From the NCBI GenBank assembly GCA_004211235.1, contig SEEY01000028.1, positions 1 through 14,314 on the forward strand: a DNA stretch of 14,314 nt, read 5' to 3'. Shown piece by piece: positions 1 through 7,464 of this stretch. The position numbers and the translations under genes are program-made. Numbering within the stretch: position 1 is the stretch's first letter; each line of letters opens with the position of its first letter. Source of the DNA: Rubrivivax sp. (GTDB lineage Bacteria; Pseudomonadota; Gammaproteobacteria; Burkholderiales; Burkholderiaceae). The notes beneath the pieces were generated by a model, which saw only the letters and a list, made by a program, of their open reading frames with translations, was not told the DNA's origin and did not search any database.

Positions 1-666
1 CTCGCCGGCCATCTCGCGTGAGACCTCGTCGCGCACCTCGAACCCGCCGCTGACCGTGCTGGCCAGGCGCGTGTTGGCATACATGCCGGCAATGGTCTGC
101 GCCTGGGCGGCGCTGATGGCCGGCTTGCCCAGGTCGCGCAGTGCCTGGTTGGCCACGGGCAGATCACCGCGCAGGATCAACGGCACCTGGTCGGTGAAGG
201 CCATCGCCTCCAGGCGCGAGCTGGCGACGCCGCCGGCGCCCAGCACGCCGGCCAGCCGGTTCATGAAGCCGCTGCGGAAGTCGCGTGAGCCTTCATCGGC
301 CTGGCCCAGCTCGATGTGGTCCTGCGTCTCGAAGTGGCTGCGCGACACATCGTTGGTGCCGGCAAACGGCACGAACGCCGCCTGGCCCTTCAGCCACAGA
401 GGATGAATGCTTTCGGCGAGGGCCGGCGCGAGGCCCCAGTCGGCGTCCAGCGGCAGCGCGTCCTTCTTCGCGATGGCGATGTTGGGCCGGGCTTCGTAGT
501 AGAAGCTCGACGACGTCGGCACCAGCAGGTTGGCCGCGTCGTAGGCGCCGCGCAGGAAGACGACCAGCAGGCGCGGCTGTGACTCCGCAACGGTGGGCGT
601 GGCGGCCCAGAGCCGAGTGGGCAGGGCGGCCGCAAGACCCAGTTGAAGCAGGAGTCGTCTGTCCAT
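1..666 (-). CDS. DUF1501-family exported protein (3' part beyond the window)
   Basis: The minus-strand frame is open from the ATG at 666 to the left edge, giving 222 residues of a protein that continues outside. The N-terminus has two arginines followed by a leucine/alanine-rich stretch ending in TRLWA, which looks like a short Tat-type signal peptide. Residues 31-51 contain LLVVFLRGAYDAANLLVP, the characteristic opening of DUF1501 proteins, and SRSHFETQDHIELG lies near residue 115. DUF1501 is known to belong to the alkaline-phosphatase/sulfatase-like fold group, but the substrate is unknown. The start lies 4 bases after the stop of the DUF1800 gene, so the two are almost certainly co-transcribed. 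DUF1800-DUF1501 pairs are common in bacteria, which supports both calls. The specific function is not known. Confidence 0.88.
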   Translation of the reverse strand, partial: MDRRLLLQLGLAAALPTRLWAATPTVAESQPRLLVVFLRGAYDAANLLVPTSSSFYYEARPNIAIAKKDALPLDADWGLAPALAESIHPLWLKGQAAFVPFAGTNDVSRSHFETQDHIELGQADEGSRDFRSGFMNRLAGVLGAGGVASSRLEAMAFTDQVPLILRGDLPVANQALRDLGKPAISAAQAQTIAGMYANTRLASTVSGGFEVRDEVSREMAGE

Positions 667-670
667 GGGG

Positions 671-2203
671 TCACCTGTGCATGAAGTCGGGGGAGGCCAG
701 CAGGTAGGTGTTCCATTCCTGAGGCGAAGTGGCGGCGGCGAGTGCCTGCTGCGTGGGCGCGGCGAGGCGCGGCGCGATGCCTTCGTAGTACAGCGGGTGG
801 GCGATCTGCGGGAAGGCCGGCCGGTCCTTGGGCTCGCCTTCGACCTTGAACAGCCCGGCGCTGCCGCTGCCGATGGCGCGGGCGATCTCGAAGCGCGTCG
901 TCATCTGTCCCGGCCCCGCCCAGGCGTTCTCGTCGAGCGGATAGCCGTCGGGCGTCTGGCGGTTGTAGGGCGCCTGGCCCAGGCGGTAGAGCCAGCCGAT
1001 CATGGGCGCGGTGTTGAGCACCACCTTGTCGGCATAGGCCAGCCGCACGGCCGAGACGACGTAGTGCGTCGGGTCCTTGAACTTGCGGCCCAGCGAGGCT
1101 TCGAACTCGGGCGAGCCGACCATCGCACGCAGCACCTCGGCGATGCGGCCGTCGCTCTGCTGCCAGCGCTCGGCCATGCGTTCGACGAGGCCCGGCGGCG
1201 GCTCGTCCGCCACGAACTGCTGGGCCAGCTTGCGCGACACGAAGCGGGCCGTGCTGGGGTGCCGGGCCAGCAGGTCCAGCACCTGGTTCAGCTCGGCCTC
1301 GCCCGTGCCCTTGACGGTGATGCCGAGCAGCGTCTTGTCGCCGAAGTCGTGCCGCGCGGGGTTGAACTCCATCAGCCCGTCGCGGCGGTACTGGGCCTCC
1401 TGCGCCGGCTTGAGCTTCGGCTTCACGTCGGTCTGGTTCACGCCCAGGCCGGTCAGCACGCGGGCCAGCTCCTGCACGTCGCGCTGGCTGTAGCCGCCGC
1501 CGACGCCCATCGTGTGCAGCTCCAACAACTCGCGGGCGTAGTTCTCGTTGATGCGGTTGGCGGCGTTCTGATCGTTGTCGAGATAACGCAGCATCGCCGG
1601 GTGGTGTGCCGTGTAGCCGAGCAGTTCGCGAAAGCTGCCGAGCGAGCGCTCGCGCAGGCCCTGCTCATAGTCGCCCACCATGACGCGCAGGTTGCTCTTG
1701 TACTGGTGCACGTTGAAGTGGTTGAACCAGAACCACGTCATCTGCTCCTGCAGCTGGTTGGGCGAGTAGAGCGCGTTCAGCAGCGCACGTGCCGATGCCT
1801 CGCGGGCCAGCTTCGTGAGCGCCTGCTGGTAGTTCTTCTGCGCCTCCGCCTTGGCGGCATCGTCCGTCAGCGCGTCGGCGGCCTTGCGTTGGGCCTCCAT
1901 CTGCTGCACCAGCGGCATGAGCGGCTGCTGCGAGACGGTAAGCGCCTGGATCTGCGTGCGCGCCGCTTCGGGCAGCGGGGCGGGGGAGGGCGGTGAGAGC
2001 TGCGCGTCCAGCCAGGCCGTGCGGCCCTGGCGGCGCACCTGCGCCAGGTCGGCGCTGCTGGCGCCCCAGGTGAGACGGTCCAGCCAGAGTGCGTCCTGGG
2101 CTGGACCGTGTGCGGTGGTGGGCGTTGGCGGCGCCGTGGCACAGCCAAGCAGACAGAGGGTTAGTGCGGTGCTGAGCGCGAGGTTTCTCATGGCGAGCGC
2201 CAT
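671..2203 (-). CDS. DUF1800 domain lipoprotein
   Basis: A protein of 510 residues if it starts at 2203. The N-terminus has a hydrophobic segment ending in the lipobox LLGC with the cysteine at residue 21, so a lipid-anchored envelope protein is predicted. DUF1800 hallmarks are visible in order: RLTWGASSADL (43-53), MTWFWFNHFNVH (155-166), NENYARELLELHTMGV (218-233), YSQRDVQELARVLTGL (238-253) and RFVSRKLAQQF (320-330). The frame extends to 2251, but that extension would bury the signal peptide. A GGAG lies about 10 bases before 2203; the ATG at 2191 also leaves an intact lipoprotein signal and is a close alternative. The gene is followed 4 bases later by a DUF1501 gene. DUF1800 has no assigned biochemical role. 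Its position behind sbp may be coincidental, because a hairpin repeat separates them. Confidence 0.9.
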   Translation of the reverse strand: MALAMRNLALSTALTLCLLGCATAPPTPTTAHGPAQDALWLDRLTWGASSADLAQVRRQGRTAWLDAQLSPPSPAPLPEAARTQIQALTVSQQPLMPLVQQMEAQRKAADALTDDAAKAEAQKNYQQALTKLAREASARALLNALYSPNQLQEQMTWFWFNHFNVHQYKSNLRVMVGDYEQGLRERSLGSFRELLGYTAHHPAMLRYLDNDQNAANRINENYARELLELHTMGVGGGYSQRDVQELARVLTGLGVNQTDVKPKLKPAQEAQYRRDGLMEFNPARHDFGDKTLLGITVKGTGEAELNQVLDLLARHPSTARFVSRKLAQQFVADEPPPGLVERMAERWQQSDGRIAEVLRAMVGSPEFEASLGRKFKDPTHYVVSAVRLAYADKVVLNTAPMIGWLYRLGQAPYNRQTPDGYPLDENAWAGPGQMTTRFEIARAIGSGSAGLFKVEGEPKDRPAFPQIAHPLYYEGIAPRLAAPTQQALAAATSPQEWNTYLLASPDFMHR

Positions 2204-2261
2204 GATGAGGCCGCTCCAGCCGCCCTGTCGAGGTGCGCAACAAGACTTCACATCTCATGAA

Positions 2262-2330
2262 GGCCGTCGTGCATTCCTCCCGCGCGGCCGCGCGGCCGCG
2301 CAGCTCCGCGCCACGCGGCCGTCGTGCATT
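2262..2330. repeat. 14-bp direct repeat flanking a CG-only palindrome
   Basis: The 14-mer GGCCGTCGTGCATT occurs at 2262-2275 and again at 2317-2330. Between them, about 2279-2303 is made almost entirely of alternating CG and GGCC blocks and is self-complementary. This lies in the leader of the DUF1800 gene, next to the hairpin element at 2334-2460. Its function is unknown; it may be part of the same compound element. Confidence 0.6.
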
Positions 2331-2333
2331 TTT

Positions 2334-2460
2334 CGGGACGAGCGCCGGGCCGCCCCAAGCCGGCCCGCGATGGCGATGTGCGTGCGGCTCGACGCCGCAC
2401 GCATCGCCGCCCCCTCAGGGGGCGGATCAGGTCGCCCGCGTTCAGCGCGGCGACATGGGC
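2334..2460 (-). repeat. Compound-hairpin element, copy A (3' of sbp)
   Basis: Read on the minus strand, this follows the sbp stop codon directly. It has the order GCTGAACGCG, then CCCCCTGAGGGGG, then a hairpin, then GGGCCGGCTTGGGGCGG and CCCGGCGCTCG. The hairpin has outer arms GGCGATG/CATCGCC (2372-2378 and 2402-2408) and an inner stem CGTGCGGC/GCCGCACG (2381-2388 and 2394-2401) with a 5-base loop. Copies B (10668-10790) and C (5538-5732) share the order. No U-tract follows, so a classical terminator is not shown, but 3'-end protection or termination is plausible. Confidence 0.8.
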
Positions 2461-2467
2461 CGGGGGC

Positions 2468-3454
2468 CTACTTCAGATAGATCTTGTCGAACGTGCCGCC
2501 GTCGTCGAAGTGCGTCTTCTGCACCTGGCGCCAGTTGCCGAACAGCTCGTCGATCGTGAACAGCTTGACCGGGCCGAATTGCTTGGCGTACTTGGCAGCC
2601 ACCTTGCCGTCGCGCGGGCGGTAGTAGTTCTGCGCCGCGATCTCCTGGCCCTCGGGGGTGTAGAGGTACTCCAGGTAGGCCTGCGCCTGCTTGCGCGTGC
2701 CACGCTTGTCGACGACCTTGTCGACGACGGCGACGGGCGGCTCGGCCAGGATGGACAGGCTGGGCGTGACGATCTCGAACTTGTCCGGCCCCAGCTCCTT
2801 GACGGCCAGGTAGGCCTCGTTTTCCCAGGCGATCAGCACATCGCCGATGCCACGCTCGACGAAGGTCGTCGTCGAACCGCGGGCGCCGGAGTCCAGCACC
2901 TTGGTGTTGGCGTAGATCTTCTTGACGAAGTCCTGGGCCGAGGCCGGCGTGCCGCCGCTCTGCTTCAGCGCATAACCCCAGGCAGCCAGGTAGTTCCAGC
3001 GCGCACCGCCGCTCGTCTTGGGGTTGGGCGTGATGACCTCGACGCCGTTGCGCACGAGATCCGGCCAGTCCTTGATGCCCTTGGGGTTGCCCTTGCGCAC
3101 CAGGAACACGATGGTCGACGTGTAGGGCGTCGAGTTCTGCGGCAGCTTCTTCTGCCAGTCCAGCGACAGCAGCTTGGCATCGGCCAGCGCGTCGATGTCA
3201 TAGGCCAGGGCCAGCGTGACGACGTCGGCTTCCAGGCCGTCGATGACCGAGCGGGCCTGCTTGCCCGAGCCGCCGTGCGAGGCCTTCAGCGTCACGGCTT
3301 CGCCGGTCTTGGCCTTCCACTGCGCCGAGAAGGCCTTGTTGAAGTCCTGGTACAGCTCGCGCGTCGGGTCATAGGACACGTTGAGCAGCGAGGTCTGGGC
3401 GAACGCGCCGGTGGCGGCGACGGCGAGCGAAAGGGCGGTGAGGAGGCGGCGCAT
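2468..3454 (-). CDS. sbp: Periplasmic sulfate-binding protein, Sbp type
   Basis: A 328-residue solute-binding protein of the sulfate/thiosulfate ABC family, close to the usual length. The start at 3454 gives a clean signal peptide ending AFA-Q near residue 20; the frame extends to 3511 but that would spoil it. The mature protein opens with the family hallmark [13 protein letters not shown]. From the known E. coli/Salmonella Sbp pocket, the anion-contacting positions appear conserved: Ser63 in HGGSGKQ, Ser148-Gly149-Gly150 in [13 protein letters not shown], Ala191 in DSGARGST and Trp210 in [11 protein letters not shown]. It should therefore bind sulfate in the periplasm and deliver it to the CysT/CysW/CysA transporter encoded at 7866-10647. 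It lies 102 bases downstream of cysB on the same strand. No clear Shine-Dalgarno is seen; the leader before the ATG is pyrimidine-rich. A CTTATTC word lies about 80 bases upstream. Confidence 0.95.
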   Translation of the reverse strand: MRRLLTALSLAVAATGAFAQTSLLNVSYDPTRELYQDFNKAFSAQWKAKTGEAVTLKASHGGSGKQARSVIDGLEADVVTLALAYDIDALADAKLLSLDWQKKLPQNSTPYTSTIVFLVRKGNPKGIKDWPDLVRNGVEVITPNPKTSGGARWNYLAAWGYALKQSGGTPASAQDFVKKIYANTKVLDSGARGSTTTFVERGIGDVLIAWENEAYLAVKELGPDKFEIVTPSLSILAEPPVAVVDKVVDKRGTRKQAQAYLEYLYTPEGQEIAAQNYYRPRDGKVAAKYAKQFGPVKLFTIDELFGNWRQVQKTHFDDGGTFDKIYLK

Positions 3455-3529
3455 GGTGTTCGAGTTAGGGAGGGAGGAGGTCACTCTAGGGAGGGGGTGA
3501 AGGCGGATCAAAGAAGAAGTTCGAGCTTG

Positions 3530-3536
3530 CTTATTC
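3530..3536. promoter_or_regulatory. Candidate regulatory word CTTATTC upstream of sbp
   Basis: CTTATTC (GAATAAG in the sense of sbp) lies 76-82 bases before the sbp ATG. The same word is found twice, plus a CTTATTT, before cysP at similar distances (11877-11914). CysB-family regulators are known to prefer AT-rich sites, and this is an AT-rich island in GC-rich DNA. Assignment to CysB is inference. Confidence 0.3.
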
Positions 3537-3556
3537 GGGCCGGCCCGGGGCGCTGC

Positions 3557-4516
3557 TTATGCAGCCTTCGACCAGGCGAGCACCGGCTCGGCCTGCGGCA
3601 GGTCGTGGCGGGCGGCGTCGACCACCTCGCGCTTGAGCGGCGAGGCGAAGGTCTGGATGAACTCGTAGACGTAGTCGCGCAGGTAGGCGCTGCGGCGCAC
3701 CGCCAGGCGGGTCATGTTGTCTTCGAAGAGATGACGCGCATCGATGGCGCGCAGGTGGCGGTCCCGCTCGTCGTCGAAGGCGATGGCCGCGACGATGCCT
3801 ACGCCCAGGCCGAGCTCGACATAGGTCTTGATGACGTCCGCGTCCATCGCGCTGAGCACGATGTGCGGCGTCAGCTGCGCGGCAGCGAAGGCATCGTCGA
3901 TGTGCGAGCGGCCGGTGTAGCCCTGCTCGTAGGTGACGATCGGAAATTGCGCCAGCCGCGCCAGCGTCAGCGGGCCGTCCAGCAGCGGGTGGTCGGGCGG
4001 CACGACGACCGAGTGCGTCCAGCGGTAGCAGGGCAGGGCGACCAGCTCGGGGTACTGCGCCAGCGCCTCGGTGGCGATGCCCACGTCGGCCTCGCCGTCG
4101 AGCAGCAGGCGCGCGATCTGCTGCGGCGAGCCCTGCTGCAGGTGCAGACTGACGTCGGGGTGGTGGGCGCGGAAGTCCCGCACGGCCGGCGGCAATGCGT
4201 AGCGGGCCTGGCTGTGCGTGGCGGCAATGCGCAGCCGGCCGCTGCCGGCCTGGGCGAAGTCGTCGGCCGCGCGCTTGAGGTTGTCGGCCTCCTGCAGCAG
4301 GCGCTCGATGACGGGCAGCACGTGCTCGCCCGGCTCGGTCAGGCCGGTGAGCCGCTTGCCGACGCGCACGAACAGCTCGATGCCCAGTTCGTCTTCCAGC
4401 TCGCGGATCTGGCGGCTGACGCCGGGCTGGGAGGTGTGCAGCGCCTGCGCCACTTCGGTCAGGTTGAAGCCGCGGCGCTGGGCCTCACGGACGGAGCGGA
4501 GTTGCTGAAAGTTCAT
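3557..4516 (-). CDS. cysB: LysR-type regulator CysB (sulfur assimilation)
   Basis: A 319-residue LysR-type regulator; E. coli CysB, recalled from memory, is about 324. The N-terminal helix-turn-helix covers about residues 1-60 (NLTEVAQALHTSQPGVSRQIRELEDELG). The effector domain follows family CysB closely: ATHSQARYALP (99-109), QQGSPQQIA, GIATEAL (146-152), LPCYRW (161-166), YTGRS (200-204) and DADVIKTYVELGLGVG. Positions that contact sulfate or inducer in CysB correspond to Thr100, Ser102 (Thr in E. coli), Gln103, Thr149, Trp166 and Thr201, so only one conservative change is seen. The start at 4516 is chosen because MNFQQLRS is the family N-terminus; the frame runs on to 4849 across the divergent gene. 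It should activate sulfate-uptake and cysteine-biosynthesis genes when reduced sulfur is low. Cbl, a close paralogue, is the main alternative. Confidence 0.93.
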   Translation of the reverse strand: MNFQQLRSVREAQRRGFNLTEVAQALHTSQPGVSRQIRELEDELGIELFVRVGKRLTGLTEPGEHVLPVIERLLQEADNLKRAADDFAQAGSGRLRIAATHSQARYALPPAVRDFRAHHPDVSLHLQQGSPQQIARLLLDGEADVGIATEALAQYPELVALPCYRWTHSVVVPPDHPLLDGPLTLARLAQFPIVTYEQGYTGRSHIDDAFAAAQLTPHIVLSAMDADVIKTYVELGLGVGIVAAIAFDDERDRHLRAIDARHLFEDNMTRLAVRRSAYLRDYVYEFIQTFASPLKREVVDAARHDLPQAEPVLAWSKAA

Positions 4517-4642
4517 GCGGGGCGATTCTGCGAAGGGCGGTCCGTTCTGTCGCCGAACCATTCGCCATATCGTTATGCGGTTATTGGCAGTGAGCGCCGT
4601 CGCAGCGCGCATACAGTCGGCGCACCCTAGAGGAGCCCGTTC
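4517..4642. promoter_or_regulatory. Divergent promoter region between cysB and the DLH-family gene
   Basis: This 126-base interval separates two outward-facing genes and must contain both promoters. It includes an AT-richer core around 4565-4590 with TTATGCGG followed by TTATTGG, sharing TTATT with the sbp and cysP leaders. LysR regulators often autoregulate from such intervals. AGGAG at 4631-4635 serves the plus-strand gene. No -35/-10 pair can be assigned with confidence. Confidence 0.4.
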
Positions 4643-5518
<876 letters not shown>

Positions 5519-5537
5519 CCCCTCGCCCGGTCCCGCT

Positions 5538-5732
5538 CCGCTGAACGCGAGCGCGCCCGGTCGGTCCTGCAGACCGCGCTGCGGCAGTGCCGCAGCCCTT
5601 CGGCAGGCACGACAAGTCCACTGGACTTATCGTGTCCGGCCTCAGCCCCCGAGGGGACGGCGATGCTTGCGGCATTGAGCCGCAAGCACATCGCCCGACG
5701 GCCGGCTTGGGAGCGGCCCGGCGCTCGGCCGA
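5538..5732 (+). repeat. Compound-hairpin element, copy C (3' of the DLH-family gene)
   Basis: The third copy is inverted relative to A and B on the map but has the same orientation relative to the preceding gene. It contains CGCTGAACGCG, CCCCCGAGGGG, the outer arms GGCGATG/CATCGCC (5659-5665 and 5689-5695) and the inner stem CTTGCGGC/GCCGCAAG (5666-5673 and 5679-5686, loop ATTGA). It ends with GGCCGGCTTGGGAGCGG and CCCGGCGCTCGG. Unlike A and B it has about 100 extra bases with three more hairpins. It fills the space between two convergent genes, so it may act as a transcription barrier in both directions. Confidence 0.8.
5562..5634. repeat. Three tandem hairpins inserted in copy C
   Basis: In order: CGGTC-CTGCA-GACCG (5562-5576); a perfect 8-bp stem GCTGCGGC-AGT-GCCGCAGC (5578-5596); and CACGA.AAGTC-CACTG-GACTT.TCGTG (5608-5634), which has one internal mismatch. 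They are absent from copies A and B. No run of T follows any of them, so intrinsic termination is possible but not shown. Confidence 0.65.
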
Positions 5733-5744
5733 CGGAGAGTCAAC

Positions 5745-6344
5745 TCACACCGCGAACGCCCATTCACGGAACTCTGCGTGGCGTGGGCGAAGTTCCGAAG
5801 CGTGGCGTGCCCTCGCGGCCTCGATCCAGCTCCTGGCCACCGGCAGCGGCCCGAAGCCGGCCTCGGCGTTGATGTGCCCGACGGCGCCGAGGTTGCTGTA
5901 GCTGGCGCCCCAGCGGTGCGCCCAGCGGGCGGCGCTGGCGGCGCTCATCCAGGGGTCGTTGCTGCTCGCGATCAGGCGCGAGCGGCGTGGCAGGCGGTGG
6001 TGGGGCAGGGCCTCGGCGAGGCCGAACTTGTCGGGCTCGGCGGGCGCGACGAACAGCGCCTCGCGGATGTGCGAATCGGGGTGGTCGGCCAGGTGCCGGG
6101 CCAGCGCCAGGCAGCCAAAGCTGTGGGCGACGGCCAGCCACTCGCCCTTTTCATTCGATGTCTCGGCCACCTCCAGCGTGCGCTGGATGCGCTCGGCCCA
6201 GCGTTCCAGCTGGGGCCGGCTCGGGTCCCGCTGCGTCACGCGCCTGGCGTCGCGGTATTGCGATTGCAGCCAGGTCTGCCAGTGGGCAGGGCCGCTGTCG
6301 TGCAGGCCCGGGATGATGAGGACGCGGGGCGCTTGGTAGGGCAT
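5745..6344 (-). CDS. Small serine hydrolase, RBBP9/YdeN family
   Basis: A 199-residue alpha/beta hydrolase. The opening VLIIPGLHDSGPAHWQTWL (8-26) is the signature of the RBBP9/YdeN serine-hydrolase family. The catalytic residues fit the expected order and spacing: Ser75 in VAHSFGCLA, Asp130 in SSNDPWM and His157 in VGHINAEAGFG. There is no signal peptide, so it is cytoplasmic. A GGAAG sits about 6 bases before the ATG at 6344. The gene begins 13 bases after the molbindin stop on the same strand, so the two are probably one transcript. It converges on the dienelactone-hydrolase-family gene, with hairpin element copy C between them. Natural substrates are unknown for most bacterial members of this family. 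Confidence 0.9.
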   Translation of the reverse strand: MPYQAPRVLIIPGLHDSGPAHWQTWLQSQYRDARRVTQRDPSRPQLERWAERIQRTLEVAETSNEKGEWLAVAHSFGCLALARHLADHPDSHIREALFVAPAEPDKFGLAEALPHHRLPRRSRLIASSNDPWMSAASAARWAHRWGASYSNLGAVGHINAEAGFGPLPVARSWIEAARARHASELRPRHAEFREWAFAV

Positions 6345-6357
6345 GGCGGGCTTCCGC

Positions 6358-6576
6358 TCAGAGCGTCGCGATGGACACCTCGGTCGACTTGACCAGCGCG
6401 ACGACCTCGCGGCCGACTTCGAGGCCGAGGTCTTTCACCGAACGTGTCGTGATGACGGAGGTGACGATGTCGCCGCTGCGCGTGATGACGTCGACTTCGG
6501 AGACGACCGGCCCTTCGATGATTTCCTTGATCGTGCCGCGGAACTGGTTGCGCACGTTGATGGCGGTGATGGTCAT
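6358..6576 (-). CDS. Molbindin (single Mop/TOBE domain molybdate-binding protein)
   Basis: A 72-residue protein consisting of one Mop/TOBE domain. The pattern is TITAINVRNQFRGTIKEI, then VVSEVDVIT, SGDIVTSVITTRSVKDLGL and ALVKSTEVSIA. It matches free-standing molbindins, which form hexamers in the cytoplasm that bind molybdate or tungstate at subunit interfaces. The length is typical and there is no signal peptide. An AGGAG 5 bases before the ATG supports the start. It is followed 13 bases later by a serine hydrolase. Its neighbourhood otherwise concerns sulfate uptake; sulfate and molybdate are chemically alike, and sulfate transporters can carry molybdate, so storage or buffering of molybdate is a sensible role. 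No ModABC genes are in the window. Confidence 0.9.
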   Translation of the reverse strand: MTITAINVRNQFRGTIKEIIEGPVVSEVDVITRSGDIVTSVITTRSVKDLGLEVGREVVALVKSTEVSIATL

Positions 6577-6723
6577 GGGGACTCCTGGATGGGGAGTCTT
6601 CAGTGTGTGTGGAGAGGCGTCGTTAGGGAACGAAGGGGTTTGCAGGTGGGTATGCGGGGGGCGAGGAAGGGACGCTGTGTTTGCATGTGCGGATGCATTT
6701 GCGGGTCGGTGTGCCTCATCGCC
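6577..6723. other. Leader region upstream of the molbindin gene
   Basis: This interval carries the ribosome binding site AGGAG just before the molbindin and presumably its promoter. No convincing -35/-10 pair was found. No coding frame here resembles a known protein. Beyond it lies the repeat cluster at 6724-7820. Confidence 0.4.
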
Positions 6724-7038
6724 GCATTGCCGGGAGTCCGCCCCGGCAGGCGGGTAACTTTCTTCTGCGGGGCCAGAAGAAAGTCACCAAAGAAGAGGCC
6801 CTGAACCGCACACGACCGCGACGCCGCGATCAGCGGCGCACGAAAAATCCCAGTGCCGTTCAGGGCAGACGCGCACCGCTGCGCTCTCGCTGCTGTCCTT
6901 GTCGCGAGCACCATCCATCGCCCCTTTACGCCGCTTAACGCCGGCTGCACGCCGGGCTCATCGGCAAGTCCGCGTCGCTCGGGCGACGTCCCGTCCGCGT
7001 GTGCCTGTAGGTTGGGGTGAGCTTCGCGAACCCCAACA
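6724..7038 (-). repeat. Long intergenic repeat, copy R1 (inverted)
   Basis: This aligns over nearly its whole length with the reverse complement of 7051-7401. Shared blocks include GCATTGCCGGGAGT, the hairpin ACTTTCTTCTG-CGGGGC-CAGAAGAAAGT (6757-6784), ACCAAAGAAGAGGCCCTGA, CTCTCGCTGCTGTCCTTGT, CACCATCCATCGC and TAGGTTGGGGTGAGC. It is more diverged than R2 and R3 are from each other. No transposase or plausible protein is encoded. Confidence 0.85.
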
Positions 7039-7087
7039 TCGGGCGGCGCCGGGGTTGTTGGGGTTCGCGGTGCTCACCCCAACCTAC
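7007..7087. repeat. 32-bp inverted repeat at the centre of the repeat cluster
   Basis: The arms at 7007-7038 and 7056-7087 are reverse complements with two mismatches, separated by 17 GC-rich bases. Each arm is itself a hairpin, GTTGGGGT...ACCCCAAC. The word GTAGGTTGGGGTGAGC resembles a short palindromic repeat I recall as widespread in proteobacterial genomes; that is memory, not a search. The same arm occurs a third time at 7470-7501. Confidence 0.8.
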
Positions 7088-7401
7088 GAAGCCGACGCAA
7101 GCGGCACGAGCCTGCGCACCCTCGCGTCGCCCGAGCGACGCCGTCTGCGGTATTCCTCATGAGCACGGCGTGCAGCCGCGCGTTAAGCGCCGGTGCGATG
7201 GATGGTGCTGGTGACAAGGACAGCAGCGAGAGCGAAGCGGGTCGCGTCTGCGCACAACGCCGCTGGGTGTTTTCGCGCGACGCTCATCCCGGCGTCGCGA
7301 TGGTGTGCGGTTCAGGGCCTCTTCTTTGGTGACTTTCTTCTGGCCCCGCAGAAGAAAGTTACCCCGCTGCCGGGCGGGACTCCCGGCAATGCAGCCAGTC
7401 A
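7051..7401 (+). repeat. Long intergenic repeat, copy R2
   Basis: A direct copy of 7465-7820, with few substitutions and about 5 bases of length difference; the start-to-start distance is 414 bases. It contains the hairpin at 7332-7359 and the block TCGCGTCGCCCGAGCGACG. Together with R1 it forms a large inverted repeat with arms of over 300 bases. No credible gene is present. Confidence 0.88.
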
Positions 7402-7464
7402 TGGCGCTACACGCAAAAGCAACCGGCTCATCACCGCCGACTAAGGCGCCCTCAGGGCGGCACG

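Noticed and set aside
665..1996. Long plus-strand open frame across the DUF1800 gene
   Set aside because: It is antisense to a protein with clear DUF1800 motifs and encodes a Val/Leu/Arg/Gln-rich product typical of mirror frames in GC-rich DNA.
2334..2460. Hairpin element copy A as an intrinsic terminator
   Set aside because: Strong stems are present but no T-rich tract follows in the sense direction, so only a general structured 3' element is claimed.
2324..4630. 768-residue plus-strand open frame opposite sbp and cysB
   Set aside because: Both underlying minus-strand genes are unmistakable family members; the frame has biased composition and crosses gene boundaries and hairpin element copy A.
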